Shown here: piece by piece, positions 7,347-15,165 of the stretch
Layout: each line of letters opens with the position of its first letter
Numbering within the stretch: the stretch's first letter is position 1
Source: Actinomycetes bacterium
Lineage (GTDB): Bacteria > Actinomycetota > Actinomycetes > Actinomycetales > Dermabacteraceae
Direction: 5' to 3'
Length of the DNA: 18,626 nt
Assembly (NCBI GenBank): GCA_023389045.1
Contig: JAEWEZ010000119.1
Span: 1 to 18,626 of the forward strand
Translations under genes and position numbers: made by a program
The notes under the pieces: model-generated
What the model saw: the letters and a program-made list of their open reading frames with translations, nothing else
What the model was told of the DNA's origin: nothing
Databases searched by the model: none

Positions 7347-8978
7347 ATGAACACCGCTGACCATCGCCCCGCGACGCCGATCGCTGCCGATCCCGCCAGC
7401 CCCACCGGCCGCGGGCTTCGCGGTCCCGACCGCATGTGGCACCTCGCCTTCGGCACCCTCGGCGCGATCACCCTGATCGCCTTCACCATCTGGTCCGTGG
7501 ACTATGTGGGGCCCGGCGTGAGCGTCATCCTGCTCATCACCGCCATCCTGTTCGGCCTGTTCATGTCCTTCAACATCGGCGGTAACGATGTTGCCAACTC
7601 CTTCGGCACTTCCGTCGGCGCCGGAACCCTGACCATGAAACAGGCGCTGCTGGTCGCGGCAGTTTTCGAGGTCTCGGGTGCGCTCCTGGCCGGTGGCGCC
7701 GTGACGGACACGGTGCGCTCGGGGATCGTGGACCTTGACGCGATCCACCTCGAACCCATGGACTTCGTCGTCATCATGATGGCGGCGCTGCTCGGAGCGG
7801 CCCTCTGGCTCCTCATCGCCACCCGCATGGGCTGGCCCGTCTCGACCACCCACGCGATCGTCGGCGGCATCGTCGGTGCCGCTGTGAGCCTCGGCCTTGC
7901 CACCGGAAGCGGTGGCCTGGACATGGTCCAGTGGTCCGAAATCGTTACGATCGCGATCTCCTGGGTGCTCAGCCCGCTTCTCGGCGGCCTCGTTGCCTGG
8001 TGGCTCTTCGGGGCGATCAACCGTCGGATCCTGCGGTACAACCGACAGGCCGACGAGTCCCTGCGCCGCCTGCGCGAGGAAAGCGAAGCGATCCGCGTTC
8101 GCCACAAGGAAGCGTACGAACGCCTTGATGAGATCCAACGCCAGGCCTTCACCTCCGCGCTTGCCAGCGACGCCCTGACCTCCCTGGATGAGGACATCCC
8201 CCCTGAGAAACTCAACGTGCCCTACTACCGCGAGCTGCATGACTTGCGCTCCCGTGCCCGCGACGTGGCCCCGCACCGCGCCCTGCAAATCTGGGTGCCG
8301 GTACTCGCCGCGGGCGGCGCCGTCGTGATCAGCGCGATGCTGCTGTTCAAAGGCATGAAGAACCTCGACCTGCAGATCGGCACGAGCGGAGCCTTCCTCA
8401 TCATGGGCATGATCGCGGTGGCCGTCTGGATGGCCGTCAGCGTGATCGCCAAGAGCCTGCGCGGCCAGGACCTCGAACGCTCCACCTTCGTGCTCTTCTC
8501 CTGGATGCAGGTGTTCACTGCCTCCGCCTTCGCCTTCTCCCACGGCTCCAACGACATCGCCAACGCGATCGGCCCCTTCGCCGCGGTGCTCGACGTGCTC
8601 CGCACGAACCAGATCGGTGAAAAAGCCGTGGTTCCCGGGGCGGCCATGCTTGCCTTCGGTATCGCGCTTGTGGTGGGCCTGTGGTTCGTGGGCCGACGGG
8701 TCATCGCCACTGTGGGCACGAACCTCACGCGTATCCACCCCGCCTCCGGCTTCGCTGCCGAGCTGGCCGCCGCCGGTGTGGTGATGGGCGCCTCCGTGCT
8801 CGGCCTGCCCGTCTCCTCGACGCACATCCTGATCGGGGCCGTGCTCGGCGTGGGGCTCGTGAACCATTCGGCGAACTGGAAGCTCATGAAGCCGATTGCC
8901 CTGGCCTGGGTGATCACCCTGCCGGCCTCGGCAACGATTGGCGCGGTCGGCGTGCTCGTGCTGCGCGCGATCTTCTGA
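7347..8978 (+). CDS. pit: Inorganic phosphate transporter, Pit family
   Basis: Polytopic membrane protein of the PiT (PF01384) family, which imports metal-phosphate complexes with protons. The two inverted signature halves are clear: NIGGNDVANSFGTSVGA (77-93) with GWPVSTTHAIVGG (162-174), and HGSNDIANAIGP (399-410) with GLPVSSTHILIGA (486-498). About ten membrane segments flank a charged cytoplasmic loop at about 225-310 that looks helical (DESLRRLREESEAIR) and is a plausible regulatory region. ATG at 7347 begins a normal N-terminus of 543 residues. The frame is open back to 7263, but that part is Pro/Arg-rich and no start has a strong ribosome binding site. No phoU-like partner gene is adjacent. 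It sits between the protease gene and ispG, where mycobacteria have no transporter. Confidence 0.92.
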   Translation: MNTADHRPATPIAADPASPTGRGLRGPDRMWHLAFGTLGAITLIAFTIWSVDYVGPGVSVILLITAILFGLFMSFNIGGNDVANSFGTSVGAGTLTMKQALLVAAVFEVSGALLAGGAVTDTVRSGIVDLDAIHLEPMDFVVIMMAALLGAALWLLIATRMGWPVSTTHAIVGGIVGAAVSLGLATGSGGLDMVQWSEIVTIAISWVLSPLLGGLVAWWLFGAINRRILRYNRQADESLRRLREESEAIRVRHKEAYERLDEIQRQAFTSALASDALTSLDEDIPPEKLNVPYYRELHDLRSRARDVAPHRALQIWVPVLAAGGAVVISAMLLFKGMKNLDLQIGTSGAFLIMGMIAVAVWMAVSVIAKSLRGQDLERSTFVLFSWMQVFTASAFAFSHGSNDIANAIGPFAAVLDVLRTNQIGEKAVVPGAAMLAFGIALVVGLWFVGRRVIATVGTNLTRIHPASGFAAELAAAGVVMGASVLGLPVSSTHILIGAVLGVGLVNHSANWKLMKPIALAWVITLPASATIGAVGVLVLRAIF

Positions 8979-9042
8979 GCGGAGCTGTCGGCCCCTGCTG
9001 TTTTTCGTCGGCGCCCCGTCGGGACCTCAGAGCACCCGCGCG

Positions 9043-9162
9043 GGCCCCGTCGGCCCCTGAACCCCGCCGCGGAGGGCCGCGAAACGAGACCCGTGGCACG
9101 AAACACGTGCGATATACGTGCCGATCCGGTGGAGGTCCTCACGCACAGGCCCCGTCGGCCCC
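9043..9162 (+). repeat. 15-bp direct repeat pair upstream of ispG
   Basis: GGCCCCGTCGGCCCC occurs at 9043-9057 and again at 9148-9162. Each copy can fold (GGCC, loop CCGTC, GGCC). Partial relatives lie at about 8988, 9016 and in the Pit leader near 7288. Function unknown. Confidence 0.6.
9095..9122. promoter_or_regulatory. Nested palindromes upstream of ispG, operator-like
   Basis: GGCACG (9095-9100) is complementary to CGTGCC (9117-9122). Between them is the palindrome CACGTG (9105-9110), and GCACG (9096-9100) also pairs with CGTGC (9106-9110). CACGT (9105-9109) pairs with ACGTG (9116-9120). Such overlapping symmetric half-sites suggest a regulator-binding site or alternative RNA folds. No regulator is assigned. 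Confidence 0.4.
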
Positions 9163-9171
9163 ACTAGCGGC

Positions 9172-9177
9172 CATAAT
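9172..9177 (+). promoter_or_regulatory. Possible -10 element for ispG
   Basis: CATAAT differs from TATAAT at one position. Transcription would start about seven bases later, near the GTG at 9184, so a leaderless message is possible. No convincing -35 is seen. Confidence 0.4.
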
Positions 9178-9192
9178 GGAGAGGTGACTTCC

Positions 9193-10344
9193 GTGAGCCT
9201 CGGTATCCCGACCATCAAGGAGGCGCCGCCGGTTCTGGCGCCGCGACGCAAGACCCGCAAGGTCAAGCTCGGCGACCTGTACGTCGGTGGTGACGCCCCC
9301 ATCACCGTTCAGTCGATGACCACCACACCGACGAACAACATCAACGCGACCCTGCAGCAGATCGCGGAGCTGACCGCTGCCGGCTGTGACATCGTGCGCG
9401 TGGCCTGCCCGCGTAACGAAGACGCCGAAGCGCTGCCCGCCATCGCTGCGAAGTCGCCGATCCCCGTGATCGCCGACATCCACTTCCAGCCCAAATACGT
9501 CTTCGCCGCGATCGAAGCGGGCTGCGCGGGTGTGCGCGTGAACCCCGGCAACATTCGCCGCTTCGATGACCAGGTCAAGGACATAGCCCAGGCGGCCAAA
9601 GACCACGGCACCGCCCTGCGTATCGGCGTGAACGCCGGTTCGATCGACAAGCGCATGATGAAGGGCGACCGGGTAACCCCCGAGGCGCTCGTCGCCTCCG
9701 CCCAGTGGGAAGCAAGCCTCTTTGAAGAGCACGACTTCCACGACTTCGGCATCTCCGTGAAGCACAACGACCCGATCATCATGGTCGAGGCTTACCGTCA
9801 GCTCGCCGCCACAGGCGACTGGCCGCTGCACCTCGGCGTAACCGAGGCCGGCCCCGCCTTCCAGGGGACCATCAAGTCGGCGGTCGCCTTCGGCATTTTG
9901 CTTGGTGAGGGGATCGGCGACACGATCCGCGTGTCCCTCTCCGCCCCGCCGATTGAAGAAGTCAAGGTGGGCAACCAGATTCTGCAGTCGCTCAACCTCA
10001 AGCCCCGCAAACTCGACATCGTCTCCTGCCCCTCCTGCGGGCGTGCCCAGGTGGACGTGTACACCCTGGCGGAGCAGGTCACCGAGGGGCTCAAGCACCT
10101 CGAAGTGCCGCTGCGTGTGGCCGTCATGGGCTGCGTGGTGAACGGCCCGGGTGAGGCACGCGAGGCTGATCTCGGTGTCGCCTCCGGCAACGGCAAGGGT
10201 CAGATCTTCGTCAAGGGCGAGGTCATCAAGACGGTCCAGGAGGCGGAGATCGTCGAGACCCTGCTCGCGGAGGCGCAGCGCATCGCGGCCGATATGGAGG
10301 CCGACGGGACCGCCGCGGGCGCGCCGAGCGTCCAGGTCTCCTGA
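9193..10344 (+). CDS. ispG: 4-hydroxy-3-methylbut-2-en-1-yl diphosphate synthase
   Basis: Iron-sulfur enzyme of the MEP pathway that converts the cyclic diphosphate MEcPP to HMBPP. The three cluster cysteines are C279 and C282 (SCPSCGRAQ) and C314 (VMGCVVNGPGEA), with the conserved Glu at 321. The TIM-barrel half shows VQSMTTTPT (39-47), ADIHFQP (94-100) and RVNPGN (115-120). The 383-residue length is normal. I chose GTG at 9193 because GGAGAGG lies at 9178-9184. A second in-frame GTG at 9184, three codons earlier, would be the first codon of a leaderless transcript. It shares the pathway with dxr upstream; the GNAT gene that follows is the usual actinobacterial neighbour. Confidence 0.95.
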   Translation: MSLGIPTIKEAPPVLAPRRKTRKVKLGDLYVGGDAPITVQSMTTTPTNNINATLQQIAELTAAGCDIVRVACPRNEDAEALPAIAAKSPIPVIADIHFQPKYVFAAIEAGCAGVRVNPGNIRRFDDQVKDIAQAAKDHGTALRIGVNAGSIDKRMMKGDRVTPEALVASAQWEASLFEEHDFHDFGISVKHNDPIIMVEAYRQLAATGDWPLHLGVTEAGPAFQGTIKSAVAFGILLGEGIGDTIRVSLSAPPIEEVKVGNQILQSLNLKPRKLDIVSCPSCGRAQVDVYTLAEQVTEGLKHLEVPLRVAVMGCVVNGPGEAREADLGVASGNGKGQIFVKGEVIKTVQEAEIVETLLAEAQRIAADMEADGTAAGAPSVQVS

Positions 10345-10366
10345 CCGTGGCCATCGGCGCAGGGCG

Positions 10367-11287
10367 ATGATGCTCTTCGGCCGGGGCTCGTCGCGCCTGC
10401 GTCCGCTAAGGCCCGCCGCCGCCGAGGCCGCCATGCGGCTGGCCCTCCGTGAGCCCGTGATGAACGCCCTGGCCGGTGCGCGGCTGCGTGATCTGCTTGG
10501 CCGCTCGGCCCTGAGCCGAGAGTTCTCGATCCACGGCGCGGAGCAGGCGCCCGACGGGGTGCTGTGGCATGGCGTGAACATCGCGCCATTGAGCGCCGGT
10601 CCCACGGCGCTCGCTGCCTTCGCCGACCATCTCGCCGTGCGGGAGCGACGGGCCAGCTCGATCGTCGGCCCGCGCCCCGCTGTCGAGGCCCTGTGGCAGC
10701 GCATGGGCGGTGCCTGGGAGCGTGGTGTGCGCGAGTACCGCTGGTCACAGCCGATGCTCCTCGCCAGCGCGCCGCCCGAGCCGCCGTCGGCCCTGAGCAG
10801 ACCGTCCATCGGCGCGCCGTCCCCGGCAGATGAGGCTGCGCCGCCCGCAGGCCGGCGCGGGCTGCGCGCTGCGCAGCCCGGGGAGGAGGACGCGGTCTAC
10901 CCGGCGGCGGTCGCCATGTTCACCGAGGAGGTCGGCATCGACCCGACCCTCGGCGACGGCGGCCGCGCCTTCCGCGCACGGGTGACGGAGCTCGTGCGGG
11001 CCGGGCGCACCTATGTGGTGACAGACCGGGACCGCCGCGTGGTCTTCAAAGCGGACGTCGGCGCCGTGTTCGGGTCGGTCGCTCAGATCCACGGCGTGTG
11101 GACGGCCCCGGAGCTGCGGGGACGAGGCATCGGGCGTCGCGCGATGGCCGAGCTGGTGCCGCTCGTGCAGGCGGCCCATGCGCCGCAGGTGAGCCTGTAC
11201 GTCAACGATTTCAACGACCCGGCCCGCCGCGCCTATGCCGCCGCGGGGTTCCGCCCCGTCGGTGAGCTCAGCACGATCCTGTTCTGA
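10367..11287 (+). CDS. GNAT family N-acetyltransferase with DUF4081-like N-terminus
   Basis: A soluble protein of 306 residues. The C-terminal half is a GNAT acetyltransferase fold: IHGVWTAPELRGRGIGRRAM (241-260) holds the acetyl-CoA loop RGRGIG (251-256), and LYVNDFNDPARRAY followed by GFRPVGE (277-300) is the typical end of the fold. The N-terminal half (about 25-130) resembles the DUF4081 region in the Rv2867c-type protein that lies beside ispG in mycobacteria. The halves are joined by an Ala/Pro-rich linker (about 133-163). ATG at 10367 or the next codon at 10370; AGGG at 10361-10364 favours 10370 slightly. The frame is open further upstream, but that part overlaps ispG. Substrate unknown. 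Confidence 0.85.
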   Translation: MMLFGRGSSRLRPLRPAAAEAAMRLALREPVMNALAGARLRDLLGRSALSREFSIHGAEQAPDGVLWHGVNIAPLSAGPTALAAFADHLAVRERRASSIVGPRPAVEALWQRMGGAWERGVREYRWSQPMLLASAPPEPPSALSRPSIGAPSPADEAAPPAGRRGLRAAQPGEEDAVYPAAVAMFTEEVGIDPTLGDGGRAFRARVTELVRAGRTYVVTDRDRRVVFKADVGAVFGSVAQIHGVWTAPELRGRGIGRRAMAELVPLVQAAHAPQVSLYVNDFNDPARRAYAAAGFRPVGELSTILF

Positions 11288-11301
11288 GCAGGCCGCCCCA
11301 G

Positions 11302-11324
11302 GCCCGCGCCAGCGTCAGGCGGGC
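11302..11324. terminator. Possible bidirectional terminator between convergent genes
   Basis: GCCCGC (11302-11307) pairs with GCGGGC (11319-11324) across an 11-base loop; a flanking wobble pair may extend it. It lies 15 bases after the GNAT stop and spans the stop codon of the convergent methyltransferase gene. Confidence 0.4.
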
Positions 11325-12151
11325 TTGCGCGCCGTCAGCACGAACTGCATCGGGAACAGCTCCGGACGGTCGCGCAGCCGATACCCGGGGCCTTCGGCGA
11401 CCATCAGCTCCGGCCAACGGGACCACGCCGATGACGGGGTCTCCTCGAACCCCTCCAGGACGAGCCCGGCCTGGAGGACGGCGGTGATGATCTCTCCGAT
11501 CGAGTGATTCCACTCGTGCGAGACGGTGTGCGTCATCTCCGGAGCACCCTCGGGCGTCTCGACGTAACTGCCGGCCTCGTCCCAGGTCTGCGGCTCGGCC
11601 TGCTGGAAGTACGGCATGTCGACGCGGAACCCGGCCGAGACGTCGTCGGCGAGGGTCATGAGGAACGGGTGATCGTCGCGGATCAGGAAGCGCCCGCCTG
11701 GACGCAGGAGCGAGGCGACCTGCTGCGCCCAGGCCGTTACGTCGGGCAGCCAGCACAGCACACCGAGTGAGGTGTAGACGAGATCGAAGTCGCCGGTGAC
11801 GGCGGCTCGAGCGCTGTACACGTTGGATTCGATGAACTCGATGTCCGCAGAGCAGCGCGAGGCGATACGGCGGGCTCGGCGCAGCGACTCGTCGGAAAGA
11901 TCCAGCCCCACCACGCGACGGGCGCCCAGGCGCGACAGGGACACGGTGTCCGTGCCGAGATGGCACTGCAGGTGGATGACATCCTTGCCGTGCAGGTCGC
12001 CGAGCCGGTCCCTATCCTGCGCGACCTCGGGCGTGAGGAAGGAGGGGTCGTCCACGAGGCGGTCGATCCCGTAGCCGCTCGCCTCATGCAGGGCCGCCCT
12101 GTCGTTCCAGTTCAGGCGATTGTCGGTGAACAGCGCGTCGCGGTCGGTCAT
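11315..12151 (-). CDS. Class I SAM-dependent methyltransferase
   Basis: A soluble protein of 278 residues with a Rossmann methyltransferase core. Motif I is VIHLQCHLGTDT (58-69), the acidic residue after strand 2 is D84 in VVGLDLS (80-86), motif II-like FDLVYTSLGVLCWLPD is at 122-137 and motif III LLRPGGRFL at 148-156. The C-terminal 110 residues probably form the substrate lid. The HLQCH-type motif I is common in actinobacterial small-molecule methyltransferases of the type 11/25 group. The substrate cannot be told. The ATG at 12151 has no ribosome binding site, but a promoter lies directly upstream. It follows the ABC cassette on the same strand after 70 bases; a shared function is possible but not shown. 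Confidence 0.85.
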   Translation of the reverse strand: MTDRDALFTDNRLNWNDRAALHEASGYGIDRLVDDPSFLTPEVAQDRDRLGDLHGKDVIHLQCHLGTDTVSLSRLGARRVVGLDLSDESLRRARRIASRCSADIEFIESNVYSARAAVTGDFDLVYTSLGVLCWLPDVTAWAQQVASLLRPGGRFLIRDDHPFLMTLADDVSAGFRVDMPYFQQAEPQTWDEAGSYVETPEGAPEMTHTVSHEWNHSIGEIITAVLQAGLVLEGFEETPSSAWSRWPELMVAEGPGYRLRDRPELFPMQFVLTARKPA

Positions 12152-12157
12152 GGGGAC

Positions 12158-12186
12158 AACGTAGTGGTCCGGTCAGCCCATGTCAC
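12158..12186 (-). promoter_or_regulatory. Promoter giving a leaderless methyltransferase mRNA
   Basis: On the - strand, GTGACA (12186-12181) is followed by a 17-base spacer and TACGTT (12163-12158). The methyltransferase ATG begins six bases after the -10 element, at the expected transcription start. The -35 matches TTGACA at five of six positions; the -10 keeps the key TA---T pattern. Confidence 0.5.
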
Positions 12187-12221
12187 AGGATTTGTCGAGC
12201 CCGGGGCGGGGCCCGCCATCG

Positions 12222-14426
12222 TCACCGTGCGGAGCGTCCCGGATGCCAGGCGTCGAACTCTGCTGTCTGGGTGCGCACAGTAGCCAGCGTCAGCAGCCCC
12301 GCCACGATGAGCGGGGCCACGAGAGCTCCCCAGACGAAAGCTGTGGTGAGATGCGCGTTCACTGGGGGAGCGGTGAGTGGGAGAGTCATGAGAAGCCCTG
12401 CGACCAGACCGCAGACGAGCGCAATGAGCAGGGGAAGCAGAACCCGCAGCAGTACGACGCGGTTGGCGAGTGCGCGATGGGTGCCCCACATTCTCAGGAC
12501 CCCGATCGAATGGGACTGCTGAGCGGCGTCTCCGAGCGCCGCGCTGATGACCGCGGTTGCAAGGAACACGACGGAGGTCGCGGTCATCAGAACGGTCCAC
12601 CGCTGCTGCTCGCGCGTGTCGTGGAGGCCGATGATCCACGACTGCGCCGGAGTCTCGACGAGCATCGGGGGAGCGGTCAGATGCCCGAACGTCGTCATGA
12701 TCCCTTCCCGCGGCAACGCCGTACCGTCGGTGCTGACGAGGAACAGCTGCTCCTCTGGCGTCCCTGTGGGCTCGTGGACGCGGATCGTCACGGTCCCCGC
12801 TCCGAGGAGTGACGGCTCGATCAGCTGGTGGAAGAGCTGGTTTCCCGCAGGCAACGGATGGGAGGAACGGTCCATGCAGGGAAGGGCGAAGGCCTGCAGC
12901 CCTGCGCAGGAGCTCGTGAGAACCGCTTCTCCGGTGTCGCGCACCTCGAATGCTCCCCAGGCACTGCGTGGCGGAGCAGAGGCTCTGGCCTCTGGGGTCA
13001 GCGGCAGTTGCGGGGCCATGCGGGTCACCAGGAATCCGCGGTCTGCGATCGCCTGCCGCGACGCGAGCGCTTCGGCGGCCTGGGGGTCGTCGAAGGTGGT
13101 GAGGATGGTTCCTGTCACGCCGAGGAACACGAGAATCGCCATTCCGGAACAGAGCCGTCGTGTGACGCGAGGCGCGGCGAGGATCTGCCGACCGGCAACG
13201 GTGAGGGAAGGGGCCGCGCAGGAATGACCCAGACGGGTCATGGCGCTGCTGATGCGCTGGATCGTGAAAGAGAAGAATGCGGGGAGCGAGGCTGCCACGA
13301 TGCCTACGGTCGCGTAGATGAGAACTATCCGCGCATCGTTCATCCCCCAGAGGGCGGTGCCGCTGAGAAGGATGTATCCCAGGAGAACGGTTGCAGGCAG
13401 GAACAAAGCGGCCCATGCTCGGGCGGATCGCTCCCGAGGAACGGGGCGGGTTCCTTGAAGACGCCGTGGCCAGTTCAGCGTCAGAAAAAACATTGTCGCG
13501 AGAACAGGGCTGATGGCGAGGGCGATGAGAAGCGCCGGAGAATGCGCACGGACATCGGCCGCCTGCACCGTGAATTCTGCACCGGGGACGCGTATATCCA
13601 CTGTCGCGAGAAGAAGAGCCGCGATACCGGCTGCGGCCGTTCCGCAGAGAACTCCTTTGGCAAGAGATCCCAGGAGAAAAGCGCCGAGATCTAAGGGCGA
13701 CGCGCCGGAGATGAGGAGAATGCTCAGAGTTCGACGGCGATTGGCGGAGCCGATCAGGGCTGCTACAGTGAAAAGGACGAGGCTCGGCAGAACGACGAGG
13801 ACCACGTAACTGGTCATGACAACCGGCAATGGCCGTTGATACCCGGTTCCCCCGATCGAAGCCTGGGGCTCCCACGCGTCAGCCGATGCTGCGGAGGCGA
13901 AGCCGGTGAGCGGGTAGCCGTGGACTGACTGAGCAACTGTGTCGGATGGCCGCCAGTACACAACGCGTTCGTCACGAGAAATGAGTCCAGCGAGTCCGAT
14001 GACGTCAGGCGATTCCCTCCCGTATCGCTGAGCGATCCGCGTTCCGGAGGTGGTTCCCTTCAGAGAGGGAGGCAGGACGACCTCCCCTGGTCCGGGCCAC
14101 TGGGAGAGGCCGGGTGGCAGGGCGGCGCCGGGGCCCGGGATGATGACCACGACATCGACCCACGTATCGTCGACGGAGTCCGCGAAAGGACGCCATCTGG
14201 GCCCGTTCGTCTCGAGATCGCCGCCGGAGACTGACGACAGTGGGGTCCGTTCCATGTCTCGAGCAGCGCGCTCCTCCCGGACCCCGATGATCACGGCCAG
14301 GGCGCATAGTGCTATGGCGAGGCAGAACGTCGCGATACCGAGGGCGAGGACGCTGAGTCGGCGCGTTGCAGACGAACGGTCGAGCAGGCGCCCCATGCGA
14401 GCGCACTCGGTGACGCTGCTTCTCAT
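12222..14426 (-). CDS. FtsX-type ABC transporter permease, 10 TM
   Basis: A membrane protein of 734 residues with the duplicated FtsX layout. TM1 is at about 24-48, then an outer domain (49-200), TMs at about 203-226, 253-274, 297-316, 337-357, 365-388 and 427-445, a second outer domain (446-610) and three TMs at about 611-631, 656-682 and 693-714. GVLRMWGTHR (642-651) fits the cytoplasmic coupling loop after TM8. Two cysteines (507, 517) in the second outer domain may form a disulfide. ATG at 14426 overlaps the ATPase stop (ATGA); an alternative ATG is at 14396. With the adjacent ATPase it forms a MacB/LolCDE-like mechanotransmission transporter. Such pairs export or expel peptides and lipoproteins, or act as immunity pumps beside lactococcin-972-type bacteriocins. 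The role here is inference. Confidence 0.85.
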   Translation of the reverse strand: MRSSVTECARMGRLLDRSSATRRLSVLALGIATFCLAIALCALAVIIGVREERAARDMERTPLSSVSGGDLETNGPRWRPFADSVDDTWVDVVVIIPGPGAALPPGLSQWPGPGEVVLPPSLKGTTSGTRIAQRYGRESPDVIGLAGLISRDERVVYWRPSDTVAQSVHGYPLTGFASAASADAWEPQASIGGTGYQRPLPVVMTSYVVLVVLPSLVLFTVAALIGSANRRRTLSILLISGASPLDLGAFLLGSLAKGVLCGTAAAGIAALLLATVDIRVPGAEFTVQAADVRAHSPALLIALAISPVLATMFFLTLNWPRRLQGTRPVPRERSARAWAALFLPATVLLGYILLSGTALWGMNDARIVLIYATVGIVAASLPAFFSFTIQRISSAMTRLGHSCAAPSLTVAGRQILAAPRVTRRLCSGMAILVFLGVTGTILTTFDDPQAAEALASRQAIADRGFLVTRMAPQLPLTPEARASAPPRSAWGAFEVRDTGEAVLTSSCAGLQAFALPCMDRSSHPLPAGNQLFHQLIEPSLLGAGTVTIRVHEPTGTPEEQLFLVSTDGTALPREGIMTTFGHLTAPPMLVETPAQSWIIGLHDTREQQRWTVLMTATSVVFLATAVISAALGDAAQQSHSIGVLRMWGTHRALANRVVLLRVLLPLLIALVCGLVAGLLMTLPLTAPPVNAHLTTAFVWGALVAPLIVAGLLTLATVRTQTAEFDAWHPGRSAR

Positions 14427-15091
14427 CGGACGGGCCGCAGCTCGGAGCCGGTACCTGTGGGGACCAGCTCGTAGCGGGTGTCCGCTCGTGCCGCGAGCGC
14501 TGGATCGTGTGTGACGATGAGCAGAGCGCAGTCCCATTGTGCTGGCAGAGTCAGGATGGCGTCAGCGACCCGGTCTCTGAACTCGGCGTCCAGGGAGCCG
14601 GTCGGCTCATCCGCGAGCACGAGAACCGGCTGCGTCACGAGTGCCCGCGCGACGCCCAGACGTTGTTTCTCCCCTCCGGAGAGAACGCTCGTCGGTCGGC
14701 CGTCGCCAGGGACCTCGAAGTGAGCCAGAAGATGCTCGGCCCGTGAGGTCGCCGCCTGCTTGTCGATCCCTGCGAGGAGAGCAGGAACAGTCACGTTCTC
14801 GATCGGTGTGAGCTCTTCGATGAGCTCACTGTGCTGGAAGATCATCGAGACCTTGGTTCTCAGGTACTCGCGGTGGGCGCGTCCGCGCAAGGATGCCACG
14901 TCGGTTCCGTCCACCGTGATCGTGCCGGAGAGCGGTGTCACCATCCCGAGGATCGCGGCGAGAAGACTGGATTTTCCGCTGCCCGATCGCCCGGTGATTG
15001 CCGCAGCGTTTCCGCGCTCGATATGAAGTGATGCGTCGGTGACGACGGGCGTTCCTCTGTACCCCAACGTGAGGCCCTGGATGTCGAGCAT
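14423..15091 (-). CDS. ABC transporter ATP-binding protein, LolD/MacB type
   Basis: A 222-residue ATPase with all ABC motifs: Walker A GRSGSGKS (34-41), Q-loop Q86 in FQHSELIEELTPIENV (85-100), signature LSGGE (137-141), Walker B VLVLADE (156-162), D-loop SLD (166-168) and switch H195. The Walker A has Arg in place of the more usual Pro/Ser, which is tolerated in the family. The SELIEE-type Q-loop region is reminiscent of ATPases grouped with lactococcin-972 bacteriocin loci, but that is a resemblance only. ATG at 15091; GGAG lies about ten bases upstream. It energises the permease encoded directly downstream, with which it overlaps by 4 bases. Confidence 0.9.
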   Translation of the reverse strand: MLDIQGLTLGYRGTPVVTDASLHIERGNAAAITGRSGSGKSSLLAAILGMVTPLSGTITVDGTDVASLRGRAHREYLRTKVSMIFQHSELIEELTPIENVTVPALLAGIDKQAATSRAEHLLAHFEVPGDGRPTSVLSGGEKQRLGVARALVTQPVLVLADEPTGSLDAEFRDRVADAILTLPAQWDCALLIVTHDPALAARADTRYELVPTGTGSELRPVR

Positions 15092-15134
15092 GGCGATCGT
15101 GCTCCATTTCTACCTGCAGGCGTGGCCGGATCCG

Positions 15135-15154
15135 ATTGGCTCGGCCGCGCCAAT
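15135..15154 (-). terminator. Hairpin between the small secreted-protein gene and the ATPase gene
   Basis: ATTGGC (15135-15140) and GCCAAT (15149-15154) are perfect reverse complements around an 8-base loop. It lies 11 bases after the small gene's stop and 43 before the ATPase start. It could partially end transcription, so that the secreted product is made in excess of the transporter. Confidence 0.4.
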
Positions 15155-15165
15155 GTGTGCGGCTC

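Noticed and set aside
7194..8867. Long open frame opposite the Pit gene
   Set aside because: Gly/His/Asp-rich antisense frame with no recognisable domain; the + strand Pit protein fully explains the region. The same applies to the long antisense frames opposite dxr and ispG.
10151..10366. Long N-terminal extension of the GNAT protein
   Set aside because: It lies wholly within ispG in another frame and is an Arg/Ser-rich shadow typical of high-GC DNA.
12148..13875. Alternative - strand frame within the permease gene
   Set aside because: Arg/Ser/Pro-rich with no membrane pattern, while the other frame gives ten membrane segments and a 4-base overlap with the ATPase gene.
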